Below, piece by piece: positions 23,501 to 35,405 of a stretch of 64,000 nucleotides of DNA. This DNA comes from Typha latifolia. Its lineage: Eukaryota > Streptophyta > Magnoliopsida > Poales > Typhaceae. A model generated the notes under the pieces. That model was not told where the DNA came from. It saw only the letters and a list, made by a program, of their open reading frames with translations, and made no database searches. The position numbers were made by a program, and so were the translations under genes. The stretch covers positions 15,883,096 through 15,947,095 of the forward strand of contig CM034100.1 in the NCBI GenBank assembly GCA_019914945.1, read 5' to 3'. How positions within the stretch are numbered: the first letter of the stretch is position 1; each line of letters starts with the position of its first letter.

Positions 23501-26500
23501 TTCAACTAGATATTAGTTTTAATTAACGAACTATTATTAATTATATATTGAATGATCAATTATGTATTGAATATTATTATGTGTTCAATTATATTATGGA
23601 GTATTCAATCATATTACGGAGTGCTTAATCATTAATATTAAATTTAATGAATGTATTCAATCATATTATGTGTTGAATAATATTTATATTCAAATATTGT
23701 TTTATCTTTGATAAAATAGGTTATTTACAAAAATAATCTAAAGATAAAATATTGTAATGTAGATTTTAAATTTTAATACATATATTTAGATAAAAATCAA
23801 AAATTGACATACCAAAGATAAAAAAAATATCTCTAAATATCCTTAAAAATTTATTAAAAATATTATAAATGTATGCCACTGGCAGGGAGGGCGTGCCACT
23901 GGCAGGGAGGGCGTGCCACTGGCATGAGGGGGGCATGCCGACGCGTGCCGATGGTGGTACGGCACGACACATGCCACTGGCACGACCATCACTGGCTATA
24001 AGAAAAACAACATAGCTCAAAAAATGTGGAATTATACTGTCCATCAAATAGGTGTTTAAGAGAAAATGCTTCAAAGAACAAACCTGAAGAATAAGTGTCC
24101 CAATTGTAACTTGACCATGAAGAGCATTGGTGTTACTTTTTTCAGCTAAAAATTTTGAAACCTGGTAATAAGGGAGTATTGTGATATATTTAATCCAACA
24201 AAAATAGTACATGTAGCAATGTGGAAAAAGGATTAAAATTATCACCACTGCTGTAGATGACATTGACAAGAAAGAACCAACAAATATGCCCTCAGTTAAT
24301 TTAGCACCACATAACTACATGCAAGCAAAACTTCAGACTGTTAGGCACAACAAGAATTTAGACATCAAATTGGCTGACAGAGGATAACAGCATGGGAAAC
24401 TAGTAAAAGAAGTCTGACGATAACGAAGCAAGAGATGCATTAAACTCACCATGGTAGTTAGGCCACAGATAAACATGAAAACAACAATCTGAATTAGACC
24501 CCCAAGAACAGCAACAGATCCAACTACTTTTAGCTAAGCAATTAAAAATATTGAGCGTGATCAGGTGAATGAATAAATGATATCATATATTTCACATGCT
24601 CAGAAGAGTCAGCATGGAGCAATCAGCAAACAACAATATAGGGGTCAGTTCAGCTTTATATGAGGTACCTTCGTCAAGGAAAACTCGAGGCCCAAAGCAA
24701 AAAGAAGAAAGACCACACCAAATTGTGCAACAGTTTCAACCTAAATACAAGCACATGTCAAATTATAGCCATCAATGTACCATTTCGGAGGCTTAAATAA
24801 AAAAAAAACATATAACTGACTCAGAAATTTCATCTGCCATAAAAGTATGTTGTAGTACAAATCATATCCATATTTGTTACGTATCTTGAAAGTTCAAACA
24901 ACATGCAGTCATGAAACACTGATCTTAATTTAAAACAAGTTTCTTTGGTAGAGGTGACATGGGTTTTTAGTTAGAGGCTGCAATGGGCCCATTGCAGCCT
25001 CTAACTAATTAAGATCAGTGTTTCATGACTGCAATGGGCCATATTGTTTTAGGCTTATAGCTTTTGGCTAGGTCAGGTCATCCCCATAATCAAGGAAAGG
25101 GACATAACATCAAACACAGTAGGACCTGCCAATGAGTTAGGTAATATGCTACTTTAGATGTGACTCAAACTTAATGAACCAATGGTGTGGAATGGAAAGA
25201 ACTAGTTTATATGCTAAAGAAGACAAGAAAAGGAAGCCAAACAAAAGAAAAAGGAATTCCTAAAGTATAACATCCAAACTCTGTTAGTCTACCTGCACCA
25301 TTTCACTGATGAAGTTCAGCCCCCCTGGTCCAACGAGAGATCCAGCAAGAAGGTACCCAACAATGACCTTGCAGAAGCCAGAAAAAGGCACAATATCAAC
25401 ACAAGCAAAAACCCGATCTATACAACATAGATACATACTATATAAGAAACAACCACTAAACATAGTTTCAAGTTTCAATAACTTCTTCCAGACACCGGCT
25501 AACGAATAAAATCATAAAAACAAGCAGTGTAACATGACTAAATTATCAAGAAACCAAAAATGAAGAATGACCACTCACCGGCTGCCCCAAGCAGGAAACA
25601 GTGATCCCACCAATGGTAGCAAAAACAATAATCACCACTAAGTCAGAAATCAGTCTGCAATGAGACATTGCAACATAGTAAATTTAAATAAGGAGACTCG
25701 GTTCCATCTGAATACACAACATCAAATTGTTGATTAATGCCAAATGTTAATAGAGCGAACCTTAAATCTACTTGAAGCACTGGATACTTGGTTTTGCGGT
25801 TAGACATCACAAATACATTGTCCTGTGAAAATTGATGCAAGAGAATTTTTTTCAACCGGAAAACGTGAAAATGCGAAGGAAGATGCCGAAGCTTTTGGAG
25901 ACCAGTGAAGCATATGTGCTAGCTGCTGCCCCATATTCACATCAATATACCTTTCTATCTATTAAGGTTGTCATGTCATCAGCACCCTCATTTTCTAATG
26001 CAAAAACATCACTGATTTGGAACGATTTAGTTGCACTGCAAGAAAAAAGATAACTTAAATAAAAAATCTTTTATAGTGGCAATTCTACTTAACAAAGCTT
26101 TAATATATAGTATACTTCGACTCCCCCGTATCATTTTTCTTTGACTTATCATGAGTAACAATAGCTACAGTCTCCAAGACGGCCTGAAAAGCACCAAAGA
26201 ATAAGCCTTTGCAGTAGCAGGTTGCTAAAATCATGAGAACAATTTGTCAAATAAAGGAAGTTATGAAAACAGAAATTTGACAATGCAATTTCCATTACAA
26301 CACAGATATACAATAATAAGTAATGACATGTGAATTTAAGATTTTCTTCACTACTTATACTTTCAGAAGATACCATGCACAATAAAATAGACTTTCTATT
26401 TAGATCAAAATATAATGATGAAAATTATTTACTACTTGCTGTATTAAGCTGAAAATAGTTTCCAGCTGAAGGTAAGCTTCATCAAAAATGCTTCTTGTAT

Positions 26501-29500
26501 AGGAAAACATTTTAGTGGTTCTGAATACGTGTGAATGCTTTCTAGAAAAAAAATACTTTTAAGATATGATCTTTAGAAGAAGCAATAAGCATAAGTCTAG
26601 CAGTCCCATGCACTCTTATATTAATGAACTTAAAAGAAAGAGGACTTGAAAAATTCAGTGAGTAACTAAGAATAACATATTATGGGGCATCTATTTTTCT
26701 TTCATTTTTCATTATCCAAATCTTTCTTTTATGCAAACTTTTCTCGCATCAGGATTTCTGTTTTGAAGAATTTCAATACGTAGATTACAAATTTCATGAT
26801 GTGGGCATCATCTTCAATTTGACCAAAATAGAATTACTCGAGTCCAATTTTGGTCTAATTGTTGATTTTTAATTCAAATAATCAATTGAATTAGTCAATT
26901 GACAAATATGGTAGCCTATATGCGGGGGATGTCCGTATTGAGTTATTACCTAAATTGGGTTAGTCAATTTAGGTAAGGTTTAATCAATTAGGATCCTATT
27001 AGGAAATAAATTCCTATTAGAATCTTAATTGATAGTTATGGTAAACTTATATGTGGGGGATGTCTACATTGATTTATTACCTAAATTGGATCAATCAATT
27101 TAGGTAAGAAGATCAATTAGAGTCCTATTAGGAAATAAGTTTCTATTAGAATCAGCTAGAATTAAGGTTGTTAACCTATTTAAGGGTTATTGCATGAGAA
27201 ACAAGGACAAGTTGGAATAAGATTTATTTGAGATCTCTCACTTTTCTCCCCTATGGTCTTCTTCTTCTCTCTCTTTCTTTCTCTCCCTTTCTCCTACTCT
27301 ATCTTAAGATTCTTCTCTAATCTCTTCCACTTTCTCTCTAAACCTCTCTTCTTCTTCAACCTCTACTTTTTCGTTGGTTATTGCTGTTGTCCAAAAGATT
27401 CCAGTAGTGAAAGAGAATCTTTGGGTGCCCGGACGTGAAGAGGAGGACTTGGTTTCAAAGTAAAGCACTACTATTCCATTTATTGGTAAACCTAAACTCT
27501 AAAGTTTTTTCTTACACCATATTTTAGGCCTTTCTACTATTAATGTACCTATTTGAGAGTTGCGGAAGCTACTGCCTTATCTGAGTGGTTTTCTCTCCTT
27601 TCATCTAGTAGTGATCCTATTAATCAATTAACTTCTTATCAGTTATTGCTTACTATATTTTACTTTAGTTACTTGTTGGGTCGATTGTTCTCCAAAACAT
27701 TGCATTCATACTAGATTTGCATCATTTCATCTTTGTAACACCCCGTCCAAAAAAACCCCCTAAAGTGAGCGGACATGCCCAGCACATGCGTTGCCTTTTC
27801 TTTCTTCCCCTCCCTCTCTTCTTCTCTCTTTTCTTTTCTCCCTCTTGGCTTCTCATCACGCTGGAGCGTTGTCAGAGCTTGCCATCACTGCGGAAATGCT
27901 CGTCTGTGAGTCCTCTTCTATCTTACAAAATTAATTTTGGTTAATAATCCCGAGAGTGTCTTGTCTCCTTTTCCTTCTCGTCAGTCCTCTCAGGTAATTG
28001 GCCGGCGTTGGTAGCTTCCTCTCATCGTCCCCTTGCTATTGGTATCCTCAATGAGTTGTTCCTCCCCTCGGTTAAGGCTATGCACAGTAGCCTCACCGGT
28101 TTCTCGGTGTTTTTTTGGCCGTCATGGTCAATGTACCCCCTCCCTCCTAGGTCAGTTGCATTCCTCACATTCCGTAGGAGCCTGAGCAACCGTCTAATGG
28201 GGCTCCCATGGCTTAGTGGGTGTAATAGCAACCTCCATGGCCGTCGGCCATAGGGGAAAGTCTTCTGTCACCGCCAACCACCCTGATCGACCAACCTTTG
28301 GTACTCGTCAACCTCCATGTTCAGCCGACTCATTCTTCCTCCGTGTTCCCTCGGCATTTTGTTGGCATACTCCTCTTTTCACCATTGACAACCACCTCCT
28401 TCCTCTTGGTGGGTTTACTGTCAAAAGAGAGAGAGAAGAGGAGGCAAGGTGTGGGCTAGCTAGGGTTCGACCCAGCTTAGCTCAGACTTGGATTTGGTGT
28501 ATCCCAACCTAAGTTGCTCATTGGTTAGGCTATGGCTCGGCCCAAGTTGTTGGTTAAGGGCGGCCTAACCCAGGTTGGGGCTGCAACCCAACCAATGTTT
28601 GCCAACCCAAGAAGCTTCTAAGGCTTTGGGCCCACTCTTAGTGGATTTGTGTTGGACTCTTTGGGCTTTGAGCTGGCCCAAGTAGATTAATGGCTCTCTA
28701 ATTTGTTTCAAATTACTTTGATCATTTAATTTAATTACTGACATCAAACTTGAGTCTTATGTATTAATCATCTTAGAGTGTAGTCTAGTTAGCTATAATC
28801 ATTGTTATAAATCAATATTAATAAATGAGGCAGTAATATGAGAGTATTTCTGTGAATTTGCTTTTAATGGGGATTTAGTTCCAATTGGAGTTTGGTAATT
28901 TTATTAGACGTGCATTTACATGCAATGAAGTAGTTAATTGAGCATGGACTATTTTATTTTCTTTAACTCAACATTAATTAGTGGAATGGTAAATATGATG
29001 ATAATTGTATTAATAACCTTTAATGGTGCATCAGACCGTCGTAATTAATACTATACCTAACTAATAAATGTAAAAATTCTTGGATGAACCTACCCAAACC
29101 TATAGCAGATGTTAGTAGGATTATTTAATTAATTGGTGTCAAGAATATTTTACTTATATTTTATTATTTTCATTATCGAAGACTCTGTACTATACAAGAA
29201 TGATCCGTAGCGCAGTTGAAGTTGATTAACTTAGAAATAATGTCAAGTAAGTGAATCCTCCAATCTAGGAATAGTGTAATATTAACTTTATGATTTCATA
29301 ACATTTATAATTTTATATCATACATGTGTAGCTATTTAGTCACTATTCAGCATAATCATACTTATTACATCCTAGTCATTCATGGACTATTGGTGCATTC
29401 TTGAGTATGATAACGTCAAAACGTGTCATATGATTGATGATGTTAATCACTGCACCACTTGCACGTATCCCCACATAATTAAGTCTTGATTAGATTGTGT

Positions 29501-32409
29501 CATCTACTCACTCAGCCCAGGATTAAGGGTGAGGTGTATTATGTGATGCTTATACTATTAATAGTCCATGCTTGAGGTTGTTAGCCTGTGTGGCATTCAT
29601 ACAATCACACTGCCTTATTGGAGACTAAATACTGGGTGATCTGAAACTATGACTGAAAGGTAGAAGTCATAGACCTAGCAGTATCTGATGACGAATGGTC
29701 AATGATAATGATGATGATAATAGAGGTAAGAGTGGGCTTACAACTGGGGTCCTTAGTCTAATGATCATTAAACAACTGAATATATGCAACGTCGCTAGAC
29801 ATGTACGGGCGACATTACCTCTAGATATCTCTCCCTCTTCGATGTGTGAGATGATGTGCGAATGCATGTTATGATTTGGTGAATAATTCTGTAAGCATCT
29901 ACAACTCTATGTGAGCATGAGAGAATAATTGATAAATTTGAATGATGCATTTTATGCTTTTCTTTTTAATGCGTGTGAACTACAGATATGGATATAATAG
30001 ACATATTGCATGGACACATTATTATAATCAGGTTGACATATATATATATATATATATATTATGTGACATCCTTCTTTATACTACTTTTAGATTATAGAGA
30101 TGAATACTTTTTTGGCTTAATTCTTACGATCTTATGATGAAAATATTTTAGATCAGTAGATGACTAAGCTCCATAGAGGAGCTGATGAAGATTTATTTAT
30201 AGCCTCTTCTATCTATGTTATTGTTGTAAACCAAGTTAAATTGATTCTAGCCCTTATACAGACATTTATTCAGTTGAGGTGTATGGATATGTATTTGGGA
30301 GCTTGTTGTGGCCTGTAGTATTTTGGATTTCTTTTGTTGTATTATTTGTGAAAATACTGAGTCTAAACTTGTAGATTGTGTAATATTTACCAATAAGTCA
30401 TGTGGAAATCATGTGGATTCTAGTCACGTGAGGGGCAGAGGTGTTTCAATCTTCACTTTCTATCCCATAACTAAGTTACTTTATGCCATTACACTTCCTT
30501 GATATAGTCCATATAATGCCCATAATGTTATCTATCTAAAAAGAAAAAAAGTTTACCTAGTGCAGTCATTCTAATACTCCATTCTACATCACAGTACTCG
30601 TTCTAGAAGTCGAGAAATCTTATAAATATAGCAGACTTCTCTTGGAAGCTTAGATGCGTAGAACAACCATATAGCCCATAAGAGTTGCTAAAATGTCTAT
30701 CACATTAAAACGCTACATGCCTTCAACTCCATGTCTTTCTATAGTTACATAGCTATTAATATAAGTGTTAATCAGGCACTTCAAATCTTAAAACCTTTGT
30801 AAATTGTAACTTCATTTTTCCTTTCTTGTTGTAAATCTATAAGTAGCTAAACTCTATCGTATCTCAACTAAAGCACTTTACCTTTTTCATACTTACAGAA
30901 AATTTGTGAAGTTACATTACGGAGATGTTCAACAAGAACAACTCATAGTAAGATGGTAACCCGATTCTGCTTTCACTAATAAAAAAGCCACCTAAGAGAA
31001 CATAAGGCAATTCAGCCAAGCTCACCTGGTGCCACCAAGCAAGGCAACCTAGGCATCAAGTTAGCATGGAATTTTAATGTATATATCCTTATAATGTACC
31101 TAAGGGATAATCTACCATATATATACATGCATACTTAATTCCTCAATATAGAAATACAACATCAGAGTTTTCTATTCGATGGTATCAAAGCCTTAAGTTC
31201 ATCGTCAACGACGTCATGCCGAGCCGGTCGATCTCTCTGGCGGTTGGAATTAACATTCATCTCCGAGGACTTCACGCGAACTTGAGTCATCTCCGAGGCT
31301 CACCTATGGAGGACTCTTCCCGTTGAGCTCTCTGCCGACTCCGCAGCTCGAGGGTCAACAGAGTTTTTTGTCAAGGACCTCTCCGATCATCTCCTCTCTT
31401 GAGCGCCACCTTCTTTGGAATATCTCCCTCTCCGACTCCACTATCGTCGTCGACTTGGAAGGAGCACTCCGAAGAACTCTTCCTATCGAGCTCTCCGTCG
31501 ACTCCGCATCTCGAGGGCCAACGAGAGTTTTCGTCAAGGAGCTCTCCGATCATCTTTTCTAAGGAACTTCGCCGTCGACTTGGAAGGAGCTCCGACTCCG
31601 CCATCAACTTGGAAGGAGCTCTTCAATCACCCCTTTCCTCTCTGATCCGAGCAAGGTGTCCTTTTCCATCTCTACAGTTTTTTTCTCTAAATCAATTGGT
31701 TGGACTATCTTTTCTATTGATGGGATTTACACTTTCGATTTACTGGTCAAATTTTCTCCTCATCTGAAGTCTGATCAAGACCAAATTGCTACTTGTGAAT
31801 TAATTGCACCAAGTCTGATCAAGATAAATTACTACTATTGAATAAAATTACTGCTGCTGAATTGATTGCCACTGTGCTTCCAAATGGCTCATTTTGATCT
31901 AGCTCGTGATTACCTTCCTTCCGCTGACTTCAGGCTTGTCACCGCTGTTGATTGATCGTATTGGTCTGCAACTGTAGAGAGTGCACTCGATTGACGTGAT
32001 CTCCCTGGTCATCTCGACAAATCTAGTCTTGTGCCCTCCAACGGCTCCAAAAAATATACTACTTGGACGGCTCATGATCGTGTATTCAGGCATATTTGAT
32101 CGCCTCCATTGACAAAGCTCTTTGTTCAGATTTTACTCGATTTACTACTGCAACCGATCTTTGGTGCCACCTTCGGTTATGTTTTGTTGAGTCTAGCGGT
32201 GCTTAGGAGTACCACCTTCTATCTAAGTCAAACAACTTAGCAGGGTAAATGGTCTATTCAACAATTTTATAGTCACATGTGTGGTTTTTGGCGTGAGTTG
32301 CAGGCCTTAAAGCCTTTTGACCTTCCTCTGACTTATGAGATTTTTAGAGAGCGTCGCCAAATGAAGTGAGACGTCCGAACCCGCAACTTAAGTTTAACCC
32401 CTATTCTGA

Positions 32410-32441
<32 letters not shown>

Positions 32442-35405
32442 TGATCTCTCTTCTCTCTCAGGCGGGCTAGGGCACCCGACGAAACGACGACGAGCAGCGA
32501 TCGACGATGCTATTAGGAGAGGTGTCGTGCGGCACCCTCGTGCCATGTGCCGGTACGCCGCCGGCACGGCAAGTGCCGACCGGCACGCCCCATGCCGATC
32601 GGCATGGCCATCCATGCTCATAGTGAGAGAGGCATACTTATAGCTCAACAAAACTATATTTATGATTTAATAAGTCGGGCAGCTATATCTAATGATAGGA
32701 CAGCTAATACATCTCTTTAGCTTCATGTGAAGCTTTATCCTACAGATTGTGTGCAATTGGCAGATCCAATTAGATACATACAACTTGTTGGTCATCTTGT
32801 GTACTTATGTATCACCAGACCAGATATCTCACGTGCTGTGAGTATAGTTAGTCAGTTTGTGGTAGCCCCTCGATTTATTCATTATGCAGCACTACTCTGG
32901 ATTCTCAGATATGTAGGGGGGACTATTACTTGTTCTCTTTTGATGTCTGCTTATTCCTCTCATGTTCTTCGTGCTTATTCTGATGCTGATTAGGCCGGTG
33001 ATCCTACCACTTTTTGTTCTACTACTGGATTTTGTGAGTTCCTTTGTGACTCTCTTATATCTTGGCGGAGCAAGAAGCAAGATATTATCTCTCTCTAAAA
33101 CTGAAGCAGAATATAGTCATGTCCACTACTTCTAAGGAGATTATCCATCTTCGCCATCTATTGGGAGACATTGGCATGTCAACTTCTATGCCCACTGCTC
33201 TCTATTGTGATAATAGAAGTGCTATACAGATTGCAAGCAATCGTGTATTCCATGAGAGGACAAAACACATTGAGGTAGACCGTCATTTTGTTCAATATTA
33301 GTTTATGGCTGGCATTATAAGTCTTCCTTATATATCATCTATAGAGCAGATAGTAGATTTCTTTACTAAATCGCATCTCACTCCATGCTATAAATATCTA
33401 GTTGGCAAACTCCTTGTGTTTGATCCACCTTGAGTTTGAGGAGCGGGGTGTATATATCCTTATATTGTACCTAAGGGTTAACCTACCCTATATATACATG
33501 TATCTACTTAATTACTCAATATAGAAATACAACTTCAGAGTTTTCAATTCATAACGGGGATAATGACATCAAATTTCAAATCCGTGTGCAAAACAAATGG
33601 GTTTCATTACACCAAAGTTTTAACTTTTAAGTACTTATATATTCTTTAATTACTTACTGCCTTGACTTCTAGATATTTGTGCGCAACATGACCCGCTTGT
33701 CGCTTTTCATGCATGGATAAACAACTGTATTATGAAAAATAATGAAACATTAATTTAGAAGTTTTGGTAGATTCTATATGAGTATATCCAACAATTATTT
33801 TGCAGCCTTTAGTGGGTGTGCTTTCTATAGTACCTTAAATCCTCTCAACCCTCCACTACCCATTGAAAAGGAATGACAGAATGGAAATGACACTTTCTTC
33901 AAAGGCCAAAAAGATCGCAACAAACACTCCAACAAGTATATAAGAGAAAATCAAAACTTACCTGATGATCTGCTACACTGTCGTTGAAGCTACTTCTATC
34001 AGTACCTGACAAAGACATAAGTGTAGTTCCCATCAGCATGGAAGAGCATTCTCGGATGTTAAGGCTCATTGCCTTAGGGATAAGTACAAGACTGAGATGG
34101 ATGGGATGGCCATTAACTTGGCATTTTATGGCATGGTGTGAACTAGATATAAATGCAAATGTCAGAGGATTAGCATTTTATTAGCCAAGATATCTCTCCA
34201 CTCTCCAGGGTGCAACAATAATGGAGGGGAAGATATAGTAATGCCATTTGAAGGAAAGAATGAATCTCTCTTTCCGTGGTAGTTAAAATGTAGGGGCAAA
34301 GAAGAGTTCATAAATCTTTTAAGTTCATGTGACACATCTCTGCAACTAGATTTGATGTACCATCCCATCATCTTTTACAATCTAACAGAAAAATTAAAGA
34401 CCAAATCATTATATCTTATAGTTCACACACAAAAAAATACTTATAGCTACATGAAGCAGATAACACTAAATGGCTTCTCTAAACAATGTTAAGCTTTGAT
34501 GAACCCAGACTAAAAAACATAACCTTTCATATTCATGAAGATAGTGTTCAAGGAGGTTTTGGATTTATGAATCCTGCCTCGGGCCAATAAATTTAACAGG
34601 AAAATCACCCAATAGAACCCAATTGTTCAAGTGAATATTGTAATACAATGAAATATTAAGAGGAAATCCAACGGTCAAAACTTTACACTCAATCATTCGC
34701 ATACCTCGTCACAGCACAATTGTTACCTCCGAGGTAACAGTTCCCTTCCTGTATTTGTTAAGGCACCTGCTGTGTACCACAAATAAAGTTCTTCCCGCTG
34801 CAAACTACTACATTAAATATACATCATCTTAATGAAAATCTCGGGAGATTCTTGCCACTGGATACCGCTATGGAATGAAAGAATCAAAGAAACAGAGGGG
34901 TTCCCTTTTCTTCTTTTTTTTTTTTTTCTTTTTTGACAAAAAGCACGCAGCCCTGTTTTATTGACAGAGGAGTTCTCATTATAACCTTAAACACATCAAG
35001 AACTTGCAATTCCAAGAAAACCTACGACAAGCATGCACCACTTAACTATTAACTCTAGGCCTTCCACAATTATTGGGCAATGGAGGTCTCACAAGAGAAA
35101 TTGATAAGTAGATTCAAAAAAGGCAAGAAAAGAAATCAATTAACGCCGATATGATTTATAACAGCCAAGGAATCACGGTTTATTGATCTACCTTCGGGGG
35201 CGTCGTTTTCCGAGAACTCCTTCTCGAGCACGCGATCGAACATGTCGGCGATGCTCCCGTCGCCGGAGCTGTTGGGCGACGATCCCGTGACGAGGTTGCC
35301 GTAAAACTTTTCCCTCGTCTCCTTGTCCAGCTTCACGCTGACGCAAACCCTAGGGAACGGCGAGACCAGGGCGAGGTAGAGGAGGAATCCGATCGCCGCG
35401 GCCAT
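17551..35405 (-). CDS. KEA: K+/H+ antiporter of the KEA4/5/6 type (CPA2 family)
   Basis: Twenty exons on the minus strand, 1,743 nt, 580 aa: 35192-35405, 33962-34005, 26116-26183, 25951-26035, 25761-25822, 25579-25654, 25293-25367, 24669-24740, 24450-24533, 24246-24314, 24084-24161, 22244-22329, 21884-21980, 20872-20925, 20168-20263, 18644-18832, 18479-18556, 17918-17962, 17734-17829 and 17551-17625. All junctions are GT-AG and in phase. The N-terminus is a signal peptide; then come the acidic DMFDRVLEKEF block and the antiporter domain: VGYLLAGSLVGPGGLNF, FLLFALGLEFSLTK, SMSSTAVVSKFL, LHGQVTIGTLILQD, LELGSFVAGVMIS, LFLASIGMLIHF and VGLSLAQIGEFAFVLLSRA. Plant KEA4-6 work in the Golgi/TGN endomembrane system for K+ and pH balance. 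Length fits the family (about 570-590 aa). The final exon (SAPASRMAYDC...) is the least certain part. Confidence 0.93.
22646..23994. mobile_element. Complete non-autonomous hAT-like DNA transposon in a KEA intron
   Basis: 1,349 bp, flanked by the 8-bp target duplication GCTATAAG at 22638-22645 and 23995-24002. The ends are imperfect inverted repeats: CAAGGATGGTTGTGC on the left and, read inward from the right, CAGTGATGGTCGTGCC. Both continue into GC-rich sub-terminal arrays of GTGCC/GGCAC words. An 8-bp duplication and CA-starting terminal repeats are hAT hallmarks. The centre is AT-rich and holds only a decayed ORF, so no transposase is encoded. It lies between KEA exons 11 and 12 and should be spliced out. 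Confidence 0.9.
23030..23509 (+). pseudogene. Decayed ORF inside the hAT-like element
   Basis: One frame reads for 160 codons from an acceptor-like TTTGCCAG to a terminal TAG, broken by three internal stops (after LLSY, after YYTP and after WMSFE) but with no frame change. Readable parts include YDYSQMREELESIGNKDIGEV, a Gln/Tyr/Pro-rich stretch and VPANKVFDPPCHSTF. It looks like the C-terminal exon of a lost hAT-type transposase or accessory protein; I recognise no catalytic motif, so the function is not assigned. Confidence 0.55.
24905..25032. repeat. Nested inverted repeat with a 42-bp perfect palindrome
   Basis: 24967-25008 is a perfect 42-bp palindrome centred on GGGCCC (arms TTAGTTAGAGGCTGCAATGGG). 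Outside it, 24905-24930 is an exact 26-bp inverted copy of 25007-25032 (GCAGTCATGAAACACTGATC and onward). A further GCAATGGGCC follows at 25031-25040. It lies in the KEA intron between exons 7 and 8. Confidence 0.95.
26800..27520. mobile_element. Degenerate LTR-like retrotransposon fragment
   Basis: Carries an internal tandem duplication of about 131 bp (copies about 26897-27027 and 27028-27155; both include GGGGGATGTC, TTACCTAAATTG and CCTATTAGGAAATAA). It then shows TATTTAAGGG followed by a CT-rich stretch, as in many plant Copia LTRs. No coding domain remains and ends are not clear. Confidence 0.4.
27733..30250 (+). mobile_element. Probable Gypsy-type LTR relic
   Basis: Begins at TGTAACACCCCG, a very common start of plant Ty3/Gypsy LTRs, and continues as a mosaic of GC-rich and AT-rich non-coding sequence typical of long LTRs. 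I found no second copy, primer site or pol domain in the window, so this is either a solo LTR or a truncated one. It lies within KEA intron 2. Confidence 0.4.
32414..32441. repeat. (TC)n microsatellite inside the Copia element
   Basis: About 14 TC units, next to a GC-rich insert that is unlike the rest of the element. Confidence 0.9.
32510..32616 (-). mobile_element. Terminal relic of the same hAT-like family
   Basis: A GC-rich array of GTGCC/GGCAC words whose right edge, read on the minus strand, is CATGGATGGCCATGCCGATC. This closely resembles the left end of the element at 22646. No opposite end or 8-bp duplication was found, so it appears truncated. It interrupts the Copia remnant, so it is probably a later nested insertion. 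Confidence 0.55.
32727..33430 (+). pseudogene. Copia reverse transcriptase/RNase H remnant
   Basis: Reads as the end of a Copia polyprotein: YIQLVGHLVYLCITRPDISRAV, then LRAYSDAD (RNase H), SKTEAEYS, and LYCDNRSAIQIASNRVFHER with TKHIEVDRHFV. Frame shifts and stops separate these blocks (for example the TAG after AYSDAD at about 32991), and integrase and most of the reverse transcriptase are absent. Confidence 0.85.

Larger units (their letters stand above)
31078..33551 (+). mobile_element. Internally deleted Copia LTR retrotransposon with short LTRs
   Basis: Direct repeats of about 100 bp at 31078-31178 and 33449-33551 both start TGTATATATCC and contain GTACCTAAGGG and CTCAATATAGAAATACAAC. 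Right after the left LTR, TGGTATCAAAG (31180-31190) is a primer-binding site resembling the initiator tRNA-Met type used by Copia elements. A purine tract GAGGAGCGGGG precedes the right LTR. Only the C-terminal part of pol (reverse transcriptase tail and RNase H) remains. No clean 5-bp target duplication was found. It lies in KEA intron 2, in the opposite orientation to KEA. Confidence 0.85.

Noticed and set aside
31323..31767. Ser/Arg/Leu-rich ORFs on both strands
   Set aside because: They lie within the Copia remnant, overlap on both strands and contain repeated LEGA/STPRLEG-like units from a local duplication; no conserved gag motif could be confirmed.
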